24,965 bases of DNA from a virus, in the IMG/VR virus record IMGVR_UViG_3300017732_000060, positions 1-24,965 of that record, one strand, 5' to 3'. Shown here one piece after another: positions 5,759 through 11,867 of this stretch; the first letter of the stretch is position 1, and each line of letters starts with the position of its first letter. A program made the translations under genes and the position numbers. The notes under the pieces are model-generated. The model was not told the origin of the DNA. It did no database searches and saw only the letters and a list, made by a program, of their open reading frames with translations.

Positions 5759-6236
5759 CAAAAACAAAGATTGGATAAGAATATGTATGTCTTTTGGCTG
5801 CAACAAAACAACAGCACAAGACCTTACAAGCGAAATGTACCTTAAGGTAGCCACAATGCTACAAAACAATCAAAATCTAAATATTGATTACACAGACGAA
5901 GAAATTAATCATTTTTACATCTACAGAATATTAAGATCGTTGTTTATAGATTTATGTCGCAAAGAAGCGAAGATTACAAAAGTAAACATAGAATACTTAG
6001 AAAAGTTCGTAGAGGAAGAAGAAGTAAAAGAATACAAAGACATAGAGGGCAAGATGAAACAATTAGACAACGTGCTTGATAAAGTCTATTGGTATGACAA
6101 AAAAATCTTTAATTTAGTTTCGGAGGGAATGAGCATAGCAGAATTATCTAAGAAAACAAACATAAGTTATTACTCGTTATACAATACATACAAGAACGTA
6201 AAAACATTAATCAAACAAAATATAGAATGGGATTAG
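5733..6236 (+). CDS. sigma-70-family-like transcription factor (phage ECF-type)
   Basis: This is a 167-aa protein. Region-2-like features include WIRICMSFGCNKTTAQDLTSE, then a helix with YIYRILRSLFIDLCRKEAK. The C-terminal part has a region-4-like helix-turn-helix (NLVSEGMSIAELSKKTNISY, then YSLYNTYKNVKTLIK). The middle is acidic (FVEEEEVKEYKDIEG). Length is near the ECF sigma norm. The start is TTG 5733, since no ATG is available until 5785, which would remove the first helix; the TTG overlaps the helicase by 26 bases. It probably binds host RNA polymerase and redirects it. It is the best candidate in the window to recognise the ACGTTATA motif before the structural operons, but that link is inference. 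Confidence 0.75.
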   Translation: MTTLEKIFSKNKDWIRICMSFGCNKTTAQDLTSEMYLKVATMLQNNQNLNIDYTDEEINHFYIYRILRSLFIDLCRKEAKITKVNIEYLEKFVEEEEVKEYKDIEGKMKQLDNVLDKVYWYDKKIFNLVSEGMSIAELSKKTNISYYSLYNTYKNVKTLIKQNIEWD

Positions 6237-6382
6237 GAACATTATTAGAAAAAATCATTAACGTAGTAACATTTGGTTATGGTAAACGTATGGCTACTTG
6301 GGTAGCAAAGAAATTAGGAAAAGATGACTGTGGGTGTAACGACAGAAAAAACGACTTAGATAAAAAGGTAAAGCTATGGTAG
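6227..6382 (+). CDS. small CGC-motif phage protein (51 aa)
   Basis: A 51-codon ORF starts at ATG 6227, overlaps the sigma-like gene by 10 bases and the next gene by seven. The product has an amphipathic N-terminal helix (MGLGTLLEKIINVVTFGYGK), then VAKKLGKDDCGCNDRKNDLDK. The CGCxxRxxxL end is a pattern I associate with small proteins of Bacteroidota phages, and the two close cysteines suggest a metal or dimer contact. No function is known. The tight overlaps on both sides and the otherwise empty 6237-6375 stretch support it as a real gene. Confidence 0.72.
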   Translation: MGLGTLLEKIINVVTFGYGKRMATWVAKKLGKDDCGCNDRKNDLDKKVKLW

Positions 6383-6567
6383 AAGAAGATTTAGAAAGAT
6401 GGTTAGAGTTTACAAATCGTAAAAAACAACACGAGCTTAACAGAGATCAAATTAAGTTGGTAGCAGAACTACACGCAAAATACTATAAACATAAGTACGA
6501 TGAGCCTTGCACCTGCAATGGTAGTATCTATAGAAAATGGATTGCAGACCTTAATAAACTTGTTTGA
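6376..6567 (+). CDS. small CxC-motif phage protein (63 aa)
   Basis: This is a 63-aa protein: acidic/aromatic start (MVEEDLERWLEFTNRKKQHEL), a helix DQIKLVAELHAKYYKHKY, then EPCTCNGSIYRKWIADLNKLV. The pattern P-C-x-C-(x)n-W-I-x-D-L-N is shared with small proteins seen beside sigma-like and helicase genes in related phages. Like the preceding gene it has a CxC pair, so the two may work together or with a common partner. Overlaps: seven bases with the gene before, one base (TGATG) with the gene after. Function is unknown. Confidence 0.75.
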   Translation: MVEEDLERWLEFTNRKKQHELNRDQIKLVAELHAKYYKHKYDEPCTCNGSIYRKWIADLNKLV

Positions 6568-7208
6568 TGGAAGATCACTACTATACATTATCTATTCCTA
6601 CTGCTGTTTACAGAAAGCTAAACAAGAAGCAATCTATAAATAAGTATTTTAAAACAGAGTATGTAGGTAATTGTATGGAATTGATTACAGACTTCTACAA
6701 AACAACATCTGACTATACACACAACGCTTGGGAAGATTACTACAAAGAGATAGTAGGCTTTACACAATTAGAACTCGTTTACGAAAAGATAAAAGATATA
6801 TCAGAACAAAAAGAAATGTATTTAAAAAGATATGTTTGGCATAGGGTAATAGGTCAAACGTGGAATGGCTTTAGAAACGAGATAGGAATTATACAAGAAC
6901 TACAGGCGGAGTTTAAAAACGTAAAGATATATAAAACATCATTTAATATAGATCACGAGTATTGCATAGATGCAGAGATGTACAGCAACAAGACTTTATT
7001 GCTTGGCATACAAATAAAACCTATCAGCTACAAGCTAATGAATAGTCCTTACCAACTAAAAGCAAAAGAAAACCACAAAGCAAAGAACGAAAAGTATAAA
7101 TCTAAGTATGCACCCTATATTTATGTGTATCACAAGAATCATAAGATTTATAATAAATCAGATATAGTCAATCAAATAAATACAATATTTCACTTAAATA
7201 CATATTAA
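6567..7208 (+). CDS. MjaI-like PD-(D/E)XK restriction-type endonuclease
   Basis: This is a 213-aa protein starting at ATG 6567 in a TGATG overlap; a TTG at 6564 would add one residue and is not needed. The C-terminal half has QTWNGFRNEIGIIQELQ (98-113, Glu105), then YCIDAEMYSNKTLLLGIQIKP (132-152). Asp135-Ala-Glu137 and Gln149-Ile-Lys151 form a PD-(D/E)XK core, and the order of motifs resembles MjaI-type restriction endonucleases. No methyltransferase is in the window, so it may be a lone nuclease that acts on host DNA or on recombination intermediates. It is the last gene before a Bacteroidota-type promoter. The family match is by pattern, moderately sure. Confidence 0.65.
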   Translation: MEDHYYTLSIPTAVYRKLNKKQSINKYFKTEYVGNCMELITDFYKTTSDYTHNAWEDYYKEIVGFTQLELVYEKIKDISEQKEMYLKRYVWHRVIGQTWNGFRNEIGIIQELQAEFKNVKIYKTSFNIDHEYCIDAEMYSNKTLLLGIQIKPISYKLMNSPYQLKAKENHKAKNEKYKSKYAPYIYVYHKNHKIYNKSDIVNQINTIFHLNTY

Positions 7209-7210
7209 CA

Positions 7211-7240
7211 TTTGTTTATATCAAAATAATTTGTATATTG
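7211..7240 (+). promoter_or_regulatory. Bacteroidota-type promoter for the 7262 operon
   Basis: TTTG at 7211-7214, 19 bases, then TATATTG at 7234-7240 match the -33/-7 pattern (TTTG, TAnnTTTG) of host housekeeping promoters closely. It lies in the 53-base gap before ATG 7262, giving a leader of roughly 15-20 bases. It should drive the exonuclease/MazZ-like operon early in infection. It does not contain ACGTTATA. Confidence 0.6.
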
Positions 7241-7261
7241 CAATAAATAAAACTAAATATT

Positions 7262-7507
7262 ATGAAAGACGAAAAACATTTAAAACATAAACCATCGCTT
7301 AAAGAAAGAAAATCTTTGATGCAAAAGGATATTAAAGAAATCAAACAAATAAAAAATAGAACTAAACAACTTATAGACGAATTAGTAATCTTAGATGACT
7401 GTGTAGTAACAGGTACTTTTAAATGGAGATCAGAGATTGATCCGAATTGGAAACCAAGAGTATGGAACGAAACTTTTGAATGTTGGACAAAGAATTACTG
7501 TGGATAG
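7262..7507 (+). CDS. hypothetical basic protein (81 aa)
   Basis: This is an 81-aa ORF and the first gene after the 7211-7240 promoter. The first half is lysine-rich and helical (KHLKHKPSLKERKSLMQKD, then KEIKQIKNRTKQLIDEL). The second half is a compact segment with two Cys and several Trp (LDDCVVTGTFKWRSE, NETFECWTKNYCG). No family was recognised. The Lys-rich helix suggests nucleic acid contact. The end overlaps the next gene by eight bases if that gene uses its GTG at 7500. Confidence 0.65.
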   Translation: MKDEKHLKHKPSLKERKSLMQKDIKEIKQIKNRTKQLIDELVILDDCVVTGTFKWRSEIDPNWKPRVWNETFECWTKNYCG

Positions 7508-7793
7508 AAAGATAGATAACCTAAAAGATTTAGAGATTTGGTCTGATCTAAACTTTCTTATTTCTATAGTTAAAAAACAAATAGACAAAAAGAAAACTAA
7601 GAACTTAGAGAAGATGTCTGAGTGTCTTGTTAGGTTAACATTCTACTTCCAAGAAAACACAAACAACATACGATTATATAAAGAAGCTATCTCAGACTAT
7701 AGACTTGCAAGAAACAGAGCTATAGAAAGAGCAAGAAAAGCAGAACAAGAAAATGAGAAACTACGAAAACAAAATGAGAGCCTTAGCATTTAG
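7500..7793 (+). CDS. hypothetical coiled-coil protein (97 aa, GTG start)
   Basis: The frame is open from 7437, but the TTG there would impose a 71-base overlap. GTG 7500 gives an eight-base overlap, the usual style of this genome, and a sensible N-terminus (MDRKIDNLKDLEIWSDLNFL). The product is all-helical: a first helix pair to about residue 55, then RLARNRAIERARKAEQENEK and on as a regular C-terminal coiled coil ending in LSI. The IENLKDLEIWSDL-like opening recurs in hypothetical proteins of flavobacterial phages. Function is unknown. A 27-base gap separates it from the exonuclease gene. Confidence 0.65.
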   Translation: MDRKIDNLKDLEIWSDLNFLISIVKKQIDKKKTKNLEKMSECLVRLTFYFQENTNNIRLYKEAISDYRLARNRAIERARKAEQENEKLRKQNESLSI

Positions 7794-7820
7794 TTACTTA
7801 GGCTTTATAATTATATTTAT

Positions 7821-8609
7821 ATGGATACTATTGAGCTGTTAAACGGAGAAACATTTAGACACGATGAGATATTAGAACTAATGAAAGATGACACGTTCTA
7901 CTATGACTACTTAGGCAAAGCAGCATTAAGCTCCTCATCAATCAAACTACTCTTAGATAGTCCTAAGAAATACAAATACGTTACAGAATACGGATCGCCC
8001 TCATCTCAGGCACTTAGAGACGGTTGGTTATTTCATACCTGTATCTTAGAATCAGATGTGTTCAACTCACAAATATTTGTAGATGTACAATCTAAAAACA
8101 CTAAGGCTTACAAGTTGGCTAAGGAAGAACACGGTAAAGTGTTTACTATGAAAGAGAAAAGAGATGCTGAAAGATTAGCTGATGCCTTTCTAAGAAACGA
8201 ACACGCCTTACAACTAATAACAGACTGCGAGTTTGAAGTTCCTGCAATAGGATATATAACAGCAAGAAGTGGTAACAAATATCCATTTAGAGGCAAAGCA
8301 GATGTCCTTGATTCATATAGGATCGTAGATTTAAAAAGTACAAGCGACCTTAAAGCATTTCCATACTCATCACGAAAGTATGGATATATGTGTCAAGTGT
8401 ATATATATTGTGAATTGTTTAACAAACCTTACGACACATTTAAATTTTGTGCTGTCGACAAAAATAGTTGTGACGTTGGCATCTATGACATTAGCGAGGA
8501 CTTCTATAACTTAGGCAAAGAAAGAGTGTTAGATGCTCTTGACACTTACGAAACATTTTTTATTAATGCAGCCGATTTGGATAGTTACTGCATAAAAGGA
8601 ACATTATGA
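7821..8609 (+). CDS. PD-(D/E)XK exonuclease, RecE/DUF3799-like
   Basis: This is a 262-aa nuclease. LSSSSIKLLLDSPKKYKY (36-53) and GWLFHTCILE (68-77, His72) are the start motifs of the phage RecE-like/Cas4-related family. FRGKADVLD (156-164, Asp161), IVDLKST (168-174, Asp170 and Lys172) and YGYMCQVYIYCELF (187-200, Gln192-Tyr) complete the PD-(D/E)XK centre. It should resect double-stranded DNA 5' to 3' to give single strands for annealing, working with the SSB-like proteins and NinG. No RecT/Bet annealase is evident in this window. The upstream 12 bases read TTATA-N5-ATG, like a degenerate form of the late motif. The end overlaps the next gene by four bases. Confidence 0.85.
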   Translation: MDTIELLNGETFRHDEILELMKDDTFYYDYLGKAALSSSSIKLLLDSPKKYKYVTEYGSPSSQALRDGWLFHTCILESDVFNSQIFVDVQSKNTKAYKLAKEEHGKVFTMKEKRDAERLADAFLRNEHALQLITDCEFEVPAIGYITARSGNKYPFRGKADVLDSYRIVDLKSTSDLKAFPYSSRKYGYMCQVYIYCELFNKPYDTFKFCAVDKNSCDVGIYDISEDFYNLGKERVLDALDTYETFFINAADLDSYCIKGTL

Positions 8610-9454
8610 GAAAGGCAAATGACATATATGATTTTCCTATTGATGAAGTTCAAGATATTTTATTTAAAAACAAATGCAACAAAAAAAAACACGAACACAC
8701 TAAAATTATAGTTCAAAAAGAAATTTTAGATGCTGATATGGATGGAAGAGAAAGAGTTGAACGTTTTAATAAATTTAGAAAACAAGAATGGTTTTATGAA
8801 AAAATACATATTGATATTAGAGATAGTTCGCCACAATATTTTAACGAAAGAATAAGTATACAATTTTATAGAGAAAGAGTAACTCATTGTGCTAATTTTT
8901 ATTCAGAAAACTTATTTGATAACAGAATATCATTTGATGTAAATTATGAAAATGATTATAATTGGATAATAAGTTTTTTAAAAAAACAAATTAAGAAAAA
9001 CAAATATTTTATTCATTTAGAAAAATTATTCTTTTGGATTTTAGTAAAAAAAGATCACTTCAATAAAATACAATTTTGGAGACTTAAAAGCATAGGAGAA
9101 ACATTAGAGAAAAAATTAACTTGGTGGGAAGAACTTTCACGAGAAGGAAGAATTAAAATTATATCAAAACAAGAAAAGTTAGATATAAAAAAACAAGAAG
9201 AAGAAAAACGAAATAAAAAAACCTATATACTTAAAGATAAAAACACAGGTTATTATAAGATAGGTAAATCTATAAATCCACTTAATAGAGAGAAAACCTT
9301 ACAAGCAGAGAAACCAACATACGAATTAATAAAGATATTTAATAACGATATAGAAACAGACTTACATAAAAAATATAAAAAAGAAAATGTAAGAGGAGAG
9401 TGGTTTAATTTAAACAAGGTACAATTAAAATATATATGCACGAGTTATGAATAG
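8606..9454 (+). CDS. GIY-YIG superfamily (MUG113/T5orf172-like) nuclease with a novel N-terminal region
   Basis: This is a 282-aa protein. Residues 206-270 are a T5orf172/MUG113 domain: TYILKDKNTGYYKIGKS (206-222), Arg228 (NPLNREKTLQ), Glu250 (DIETDLHKKY) and GEWFNL (264-269). These are the GIY, YIG, Arg and Glu positions of the superfamily. Residues 1-205 are Lys/Phe/Asn-rich and match nothing I recognise; a charged linker (KQEKLDIKKQEEEKRNKK) joins the two parts. The gene is visibly more A-rich than its neighbours, with runs of AAA codons, which suggests a late arrival as cargo or a homing-type element. It is inserted between the exonuclease and DnaA-like genes with four- and eight-base overlaps. 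Confidence 0.75.
   Translation: MRKANDIYDFPIDEVQDILFKNKCNKKKHEHTKIIVQKEILDADMDGRERVERFNKFRKQEWFYEKIHIDIRDSSPQYFNERISIQFYRERVTHCANFYSENLFDNRISFDVNYENDYNWIISFLKKQIKKNKYFIHLEKLFFWILVKKDHFNKIQFWRLKSIGETLEKKLTWWEELSREGRIKIISKQEKLDIKKQEEEKRNKKTYILKDKNTGYYKIGKSINPLNREKTLQAEKPTYELIKIFNNDIETDLHKKYKKENVRGEWFNLNKVQLKYICTSYE
8957..8975 (+). repeat. 19-bp exact repeat, copy 2 (first copy 4211-4229)
   Basis: This is the second copy of TATAATTGGATAATAAGTT, in frame as YNWIIS at residues 118-123 of the MUG113-domain protein. Confidence 0.6.
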
Positions 9455-9890
9455 AGAGGCAAATAAAATAGCAAAATACATTATAGAAATATCAGGGGTA
9501 AATGTGTTTGAGAACACACGACAAAGAAAACATATAGAGATGAGGTCTTTACTTACCTTTATGTTAAGAAGCCATTGCGATATGACATTTCACGAAATAA
9601 GAGACTTCTATATATCAAAAGGAAAAAGCTACAATCACGCAACAGCTATACATAGTTTTAAAACCTTTGAAGTACACAGAAGATACAATCCTAAAATAGA
9701 TAAGTATTTTGACATAGCACTTCTTAGACTAAGAAACAAATCAAAATTAAGAAAAGCATTAATAAACCACATAGTAGATTACACAAAATCAAAGGACTTA
9801 AAGAAGCTCCTTAGAATAGTAGATACATTACCCTTAAAAGATATAGATGGAAAAGAACAAACAAAAGAGAAAAGAGATACCCTTGTATAG
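9447..9890 (+). CDS. DnaA domain IV-like DNA-binding protein
   Basis: This is a 147-aa protein. Residues 25-75 follow the C-terminal DNA-binding domain of DnaA: TRQRKHIEMRSLLTFMLRS (24-42, like the IVxARxIAMYL helix), MTFHEIRDFYISKGKSYNHA (46-65) and TAIHSFKTFE (66-75). The last two match the EIGxxFGxRDHTTVxHA signature, with YNHATAIHS for DHTTVLHA. The AAA+ domain of DnaA is absent. The rest is a basic helical tail. It probably binds DnaA-box-like sites to start phage replication or to compete with host DnaA. It overlaps the MUG113 gene by eight bases and the MazZ-like gene by 44. Confidence 0.75.
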   Translation: MNREANKIAKYIIEISGVNVFENTRQRKHIEMRSLLTFMLRSHCDMTFHEIRDFYISKGKSYNHATAIHSFKTFEVHRRYNPKIDKYFDIALLRLRNKSKLRKALINHIVDYTKSKDLKKLLRIVDTLPLKDIDGKEQTKEKRDTLV

Positions 9891-10215
9891 AGGACTAATA
9901 AAATACTTTCCTGATGCACTATGCGAAGTAGCAAGAGTAAGCTACATAGGAAGTAAACAACACCATCCTGACGAGGAGATACATTGGGATAGAGAAAAAA
10001 GCTCAGATGACTTAGATGCATTGATGCGACACCTAATGGAAAATGGTATGCACGACATAGACGGAGTAAGACACTCTGCAAAAATAGCTTGGAGAGCATT
10101 AGCGCACTTACAAAAAGAAATAGAGGGGGACAGTCTAAGAAGCGAGGAATGGAAAGTAGAACAATACAATAGAAACAGATTACCACACGATCAAATAATA
10201 TCAGGTACAGAATGA
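9847..10215 (+). CDS. dATP/dGTP diphosphohydrolase (DUF5664, MazZ-like)
   Basis: This is a 122-aa protein. RGLIKYFPDALCEVARVSY (15-33), the HHPDEEIHWDREKS segment (39-52), DDLDALMRHL (54-63), and DGVRHSAKIAWRALAHLQ (72-89) are the conserved blocks of the dATP/dGTP diphosphohydrolase N-terminal family. Relatives such as MazZ of cyanophage S-2L remove pyrophosphate from dGTP/dATP to steer nucleotide pools. Metal-binding acids and His residues are present. It sits in a nucleotide/recombination operon and starts inside the DnaA-like gene (44-base overlap). No PurZ is in the window, so a role in 2-aminoadenine genomes is possible but not supported here; many phages carry this gene alone. Confidence 0.82.
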   Translation: MEKNKQKRKEIPLYRGLIKYFPDALCEVARVSYIGSKQHHPDEEIHWDREKSSDDLDALMRHLMENGMHDIDGVRHSAKIAWRALAHLQKEIEGDSLRSEEWKVEQYNRNRLPHDQIISGTE

Positions 10216-10331
10216 AAGATAAAAAGTTTACACAAATACAAAGAATAAAAAGATTAGAGAATATAGTAAGCCAAATCTATATAAGTGTTGAGGCAATAAA
10301 ACAACAGCTTGACAAAAAAGAAGAAAAGTAA
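10212..10331 (+). CDS. small coiled-coil protein (39 aa)
   Basis: A 39-codon ORF starts with an ATGA overlap to the MazZ-like gene and ends at TAA 10329-10331, the last A of which is the first base of an ACGTTATA motif. The product (MKDKKFTQIQRIKRLENIVS, then QIYISVEAIKQQLDKKEEK) is a single amphipathic helix with Leu/Ile heptads. Without it 10216-10330 would be empty, which is unlike this compact genome. The function is unknown. Confidence 0.62.
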   Translation: MKDKKFTQIQRIKRLENIVSQIYISVEAIKQQLDKKEEK

Positions 10332-10344
10332 CGTTATATATTTG
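10331..10344 (+). promoter_or_regulatory. late-type promoter motif ACGTTATA before the terminase genes
   Basis: ACGTTATA at 10331-10338 is followed by TTTG, so TATATTTG at 10337-10344 also fits the host -7 element TAnnTTTG exactly. It lies 26 bases before ATG 10365, unlike the other four copies (5 bases). It may serve both host and phage-type polymerase and would leave a leader of about 20 bases. Confidence 0.55.
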
Positions 10345-10364
10345 AATAATCAAAGTTTTTCAAA

Positions 10365-10631
10365 ATGTACAAATTAGAGAACAGAGGAGGTAGAAGATTA
10401 GGCGCAGGTAGAAAACCTAAAGCTGATGAGCTTAAGTTAGTTGAGAAGTTAGATAATTTTATTGACAACGAGATAGCATTAAAGAAATTAGGAGAACTAA
10501 TAGCAAAGGGCGACATACGAGCAATACAAATCTACTTCAACTATAGATACGGAAAGCCAAAAGAAAAGATAGACATAAACTCATCAGAGGGTCTTAACAT
10601 TAGCTTTAAAGACTTAATAAGATTTAAGTGA
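10365..10631 (+). CDS. terminase small subunit-like protein
   Basis: This is an 88-aa protein. It opens with MYKLENRGGRRLGAGRKPKA: the GGRRxGAGRKPK block is a hallmark of many small terminase or terminase-adjacent DNA-binding proteins. It is followed by helices (ELKLVEKLDNFIDNEIALKK, then AIQIYFNYRYGKPKEKI) as in the small subunits of several Bacteroidota phages. It would bind the packaging site and hand DNA to the large subunit. Its length is short for the class (usual range 90-180). It is the first gene of the late region and overlaps the large terminase by four bases (GTGA). Confidence 0.75.
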   Translation: MYKLENRGGRRLGAGRKPKADELKLVEKLDNFIDNEIALKKLGELIAKGDIRAIQIYFNYRYGKPKEKIDINSSEGLNISFKDLIRFK

Positions 10632-11833
10632 TAGATATAAACCCTAAATACCAAAAGTTAGGTAACGACACAAGGTATTACATAATCACAGGAGGTAGAG
10701 CATCAGGTAAATCATTCTCAGTAAACCTAATGCTTGTACTACTAACATACGAAGCAAACCACACAATACTATTCACACGCTATACATTAACCTCAGCTTA
10801 TGTTTCAATCATACCTGAATTTATAGAGAAGATAGAACTATTAGATAAGTTTGATGACTTTCACATAACTAAGGATGAGATCATTAATTTAAAGTCAGGA
10901 AGCAAGATAGTATTTAAAGGAATTAAAACCTCATCAGGAGATCAGACAGCAAACCTTAAATCTATTACAGGTGTTACAACTTGGGTGTTAGATGAGGCAG
11001 AGGAATTAACAGACGAGGGTACGTTTGATAAGATAGACCTTACAATAAGAGAAACTAAAAACCAAAACAGAATTATATTAATCCTCAACCCTACAACTAA
11101 AGAGCATTGGATATATCAAAGATTCTTTGAGGATAAAGGAATACAAGAGGGAACTAATACAGAGAAAGACAACACTACCTACATACACACTACCTATCAA
11201 GACAACTTAGAAAACCTAAGTAAGTCATTCTTAAAGCAGATAGACGATTTAAAAATAAGGAGACCACTAAAATACAAACACGCTATAATGGGTGGATGGT
11301 TAGATAAAGCTGAGGGTGTTATATTTAATAATTGGAAGATAGGAGAGTTCAAAAGAGTAGGTGTTAGTGTATGGGGTCAAGACTACGGATTCTCTAACGA
11401 TCCTACAACCTTAATAGAAACTAATATAGACACTTCTAACAAACGAATATATCTTAAGGAATGTTATTACTTACCAAGCCTAACAACAAGCCAAATAACA
11501 CGCTTAAATGAACAACACGCTAAAGGTGGTTTAATAATAGCTGATAGTGCAGAGCCTCGACTAATAAGCGAGATAAGATCAAAAGGCTGTAATGTAAAGC
11601 CAAGTGTAAAAGGTCAGGGTAGTGTAACCTACGGAATATCATTATTACAAGACTATGATCTAATAATAAGCGAGGATAGTATAAATCTTGTTAAAGAACT
11701 AAACAACTACTCTTGGTTAGAAAGAAAGTCTAACACACCTATAGATAAGTTTAATCATTTAATAGATGCAGTAAGATACGCTGTGAGCTTTCAGTTAAAG
11801 AATCCCAATAGAGGTAAATACACAATAAGTTAG
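10628..11833 (+). CDS. terL: terminase large subunit
   Basis: This is a 401-aa packaging motor protein. ATPase: Walker A GGRASGKS (22-29), Walker B TWVLDEAEE (118-126) with catalytic Glu123, and the coupling motif ILNPTTKEHW (152-161). Nuclease (RNase H-like): Asp252 in WGQDYGFSNDPT, Asp306 in LIIADSAEP, and Asp380 in KFNHLIDAVRYAVSF. The start is GTG 10628, overlapping the small subunit stop. Every key residue is present. It forms the pentameric motor on the portal and cuts concatemeric DNA. It is the end of the terminase unit; 34 bases later the next late motif begins the tail block. Confidence 0.93.
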   Translation: MIDINPKYQKLGNDTRYYIITGGRASGKSFSVNLMLVLLTYEANHTILFTRYTLTSAYVSIIPEFIEKIELLDKFDDFHITKDEIINLKSGSKIVFKGIKTSSGDQTANLKSITGVTTWVLDEAEELTDEGTFDKIDLTIRETKNQNRIILILNPTTKEHWIYQRFFEDKGIQEGTNTEKDNTTYIHTTYQDNLENLSKSFLKQIDDLKIRRPLKYKHAIMGGWLDKAEGVIFNNWKIGEFKRVGVSVWGQDYGFSNDPTTLIETNIDTSNKRIYLKECYYLPSLTTSQITRLNEQHAKGGLIIADSAEPRLISEIRSKGCNVKPSVKGQGSVTYGISLLQDYDLIISEDSINLVKELNNYSWLERKSNTPIDKFNHLIDAVRYAVSFQLKNPNRGKYTIS

Positions 11834-11854
11834 TTTCTAAAACTTTTTTTTCTT

Positions 11855-11867
11855 ACGTTATATATAT
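11855..11867 (+). promoter_or_regulatory. late promoter motif ACGTTATA-N5-ATG before the tail block
   Basis: ACGTTATA lies at 11855-11862, with five bases (TATAT) before ATG 11868. If the motif is a -10 element, transcription would start at or next to the A of the ATG, giving a leaderless message. It follows a run of eight T, with no hairpin. Confidence 0.6.

Noticed and set aside
7437-7499. TTG 7437 start for the coiled-coil gene
   Set aside because: It would overlap the previous gene by 71 bases with an out-of-character leader; GTG 7500 gives the usual eight-base overlap.
7808-7823. TAATTATA-N5-ATG before the exonuclease gene as a late motif copy
   Set aside because: Only the TTATA half matches and a host-type promoter at 7211 already serves this operon; kept only as a remark.
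9779-10186. Long minus-strand ORFs opposite the DnaA-like and MazZ-like genes (and others opposite the tape measure and capsid genes)
   Set aside because: Each lies fully opposite a well-supported + gene, with Ser/Leu/Phe/Cys-rich composition typical of antisense reading of A-rich genes, and no minus gene has a supporting motif or context.
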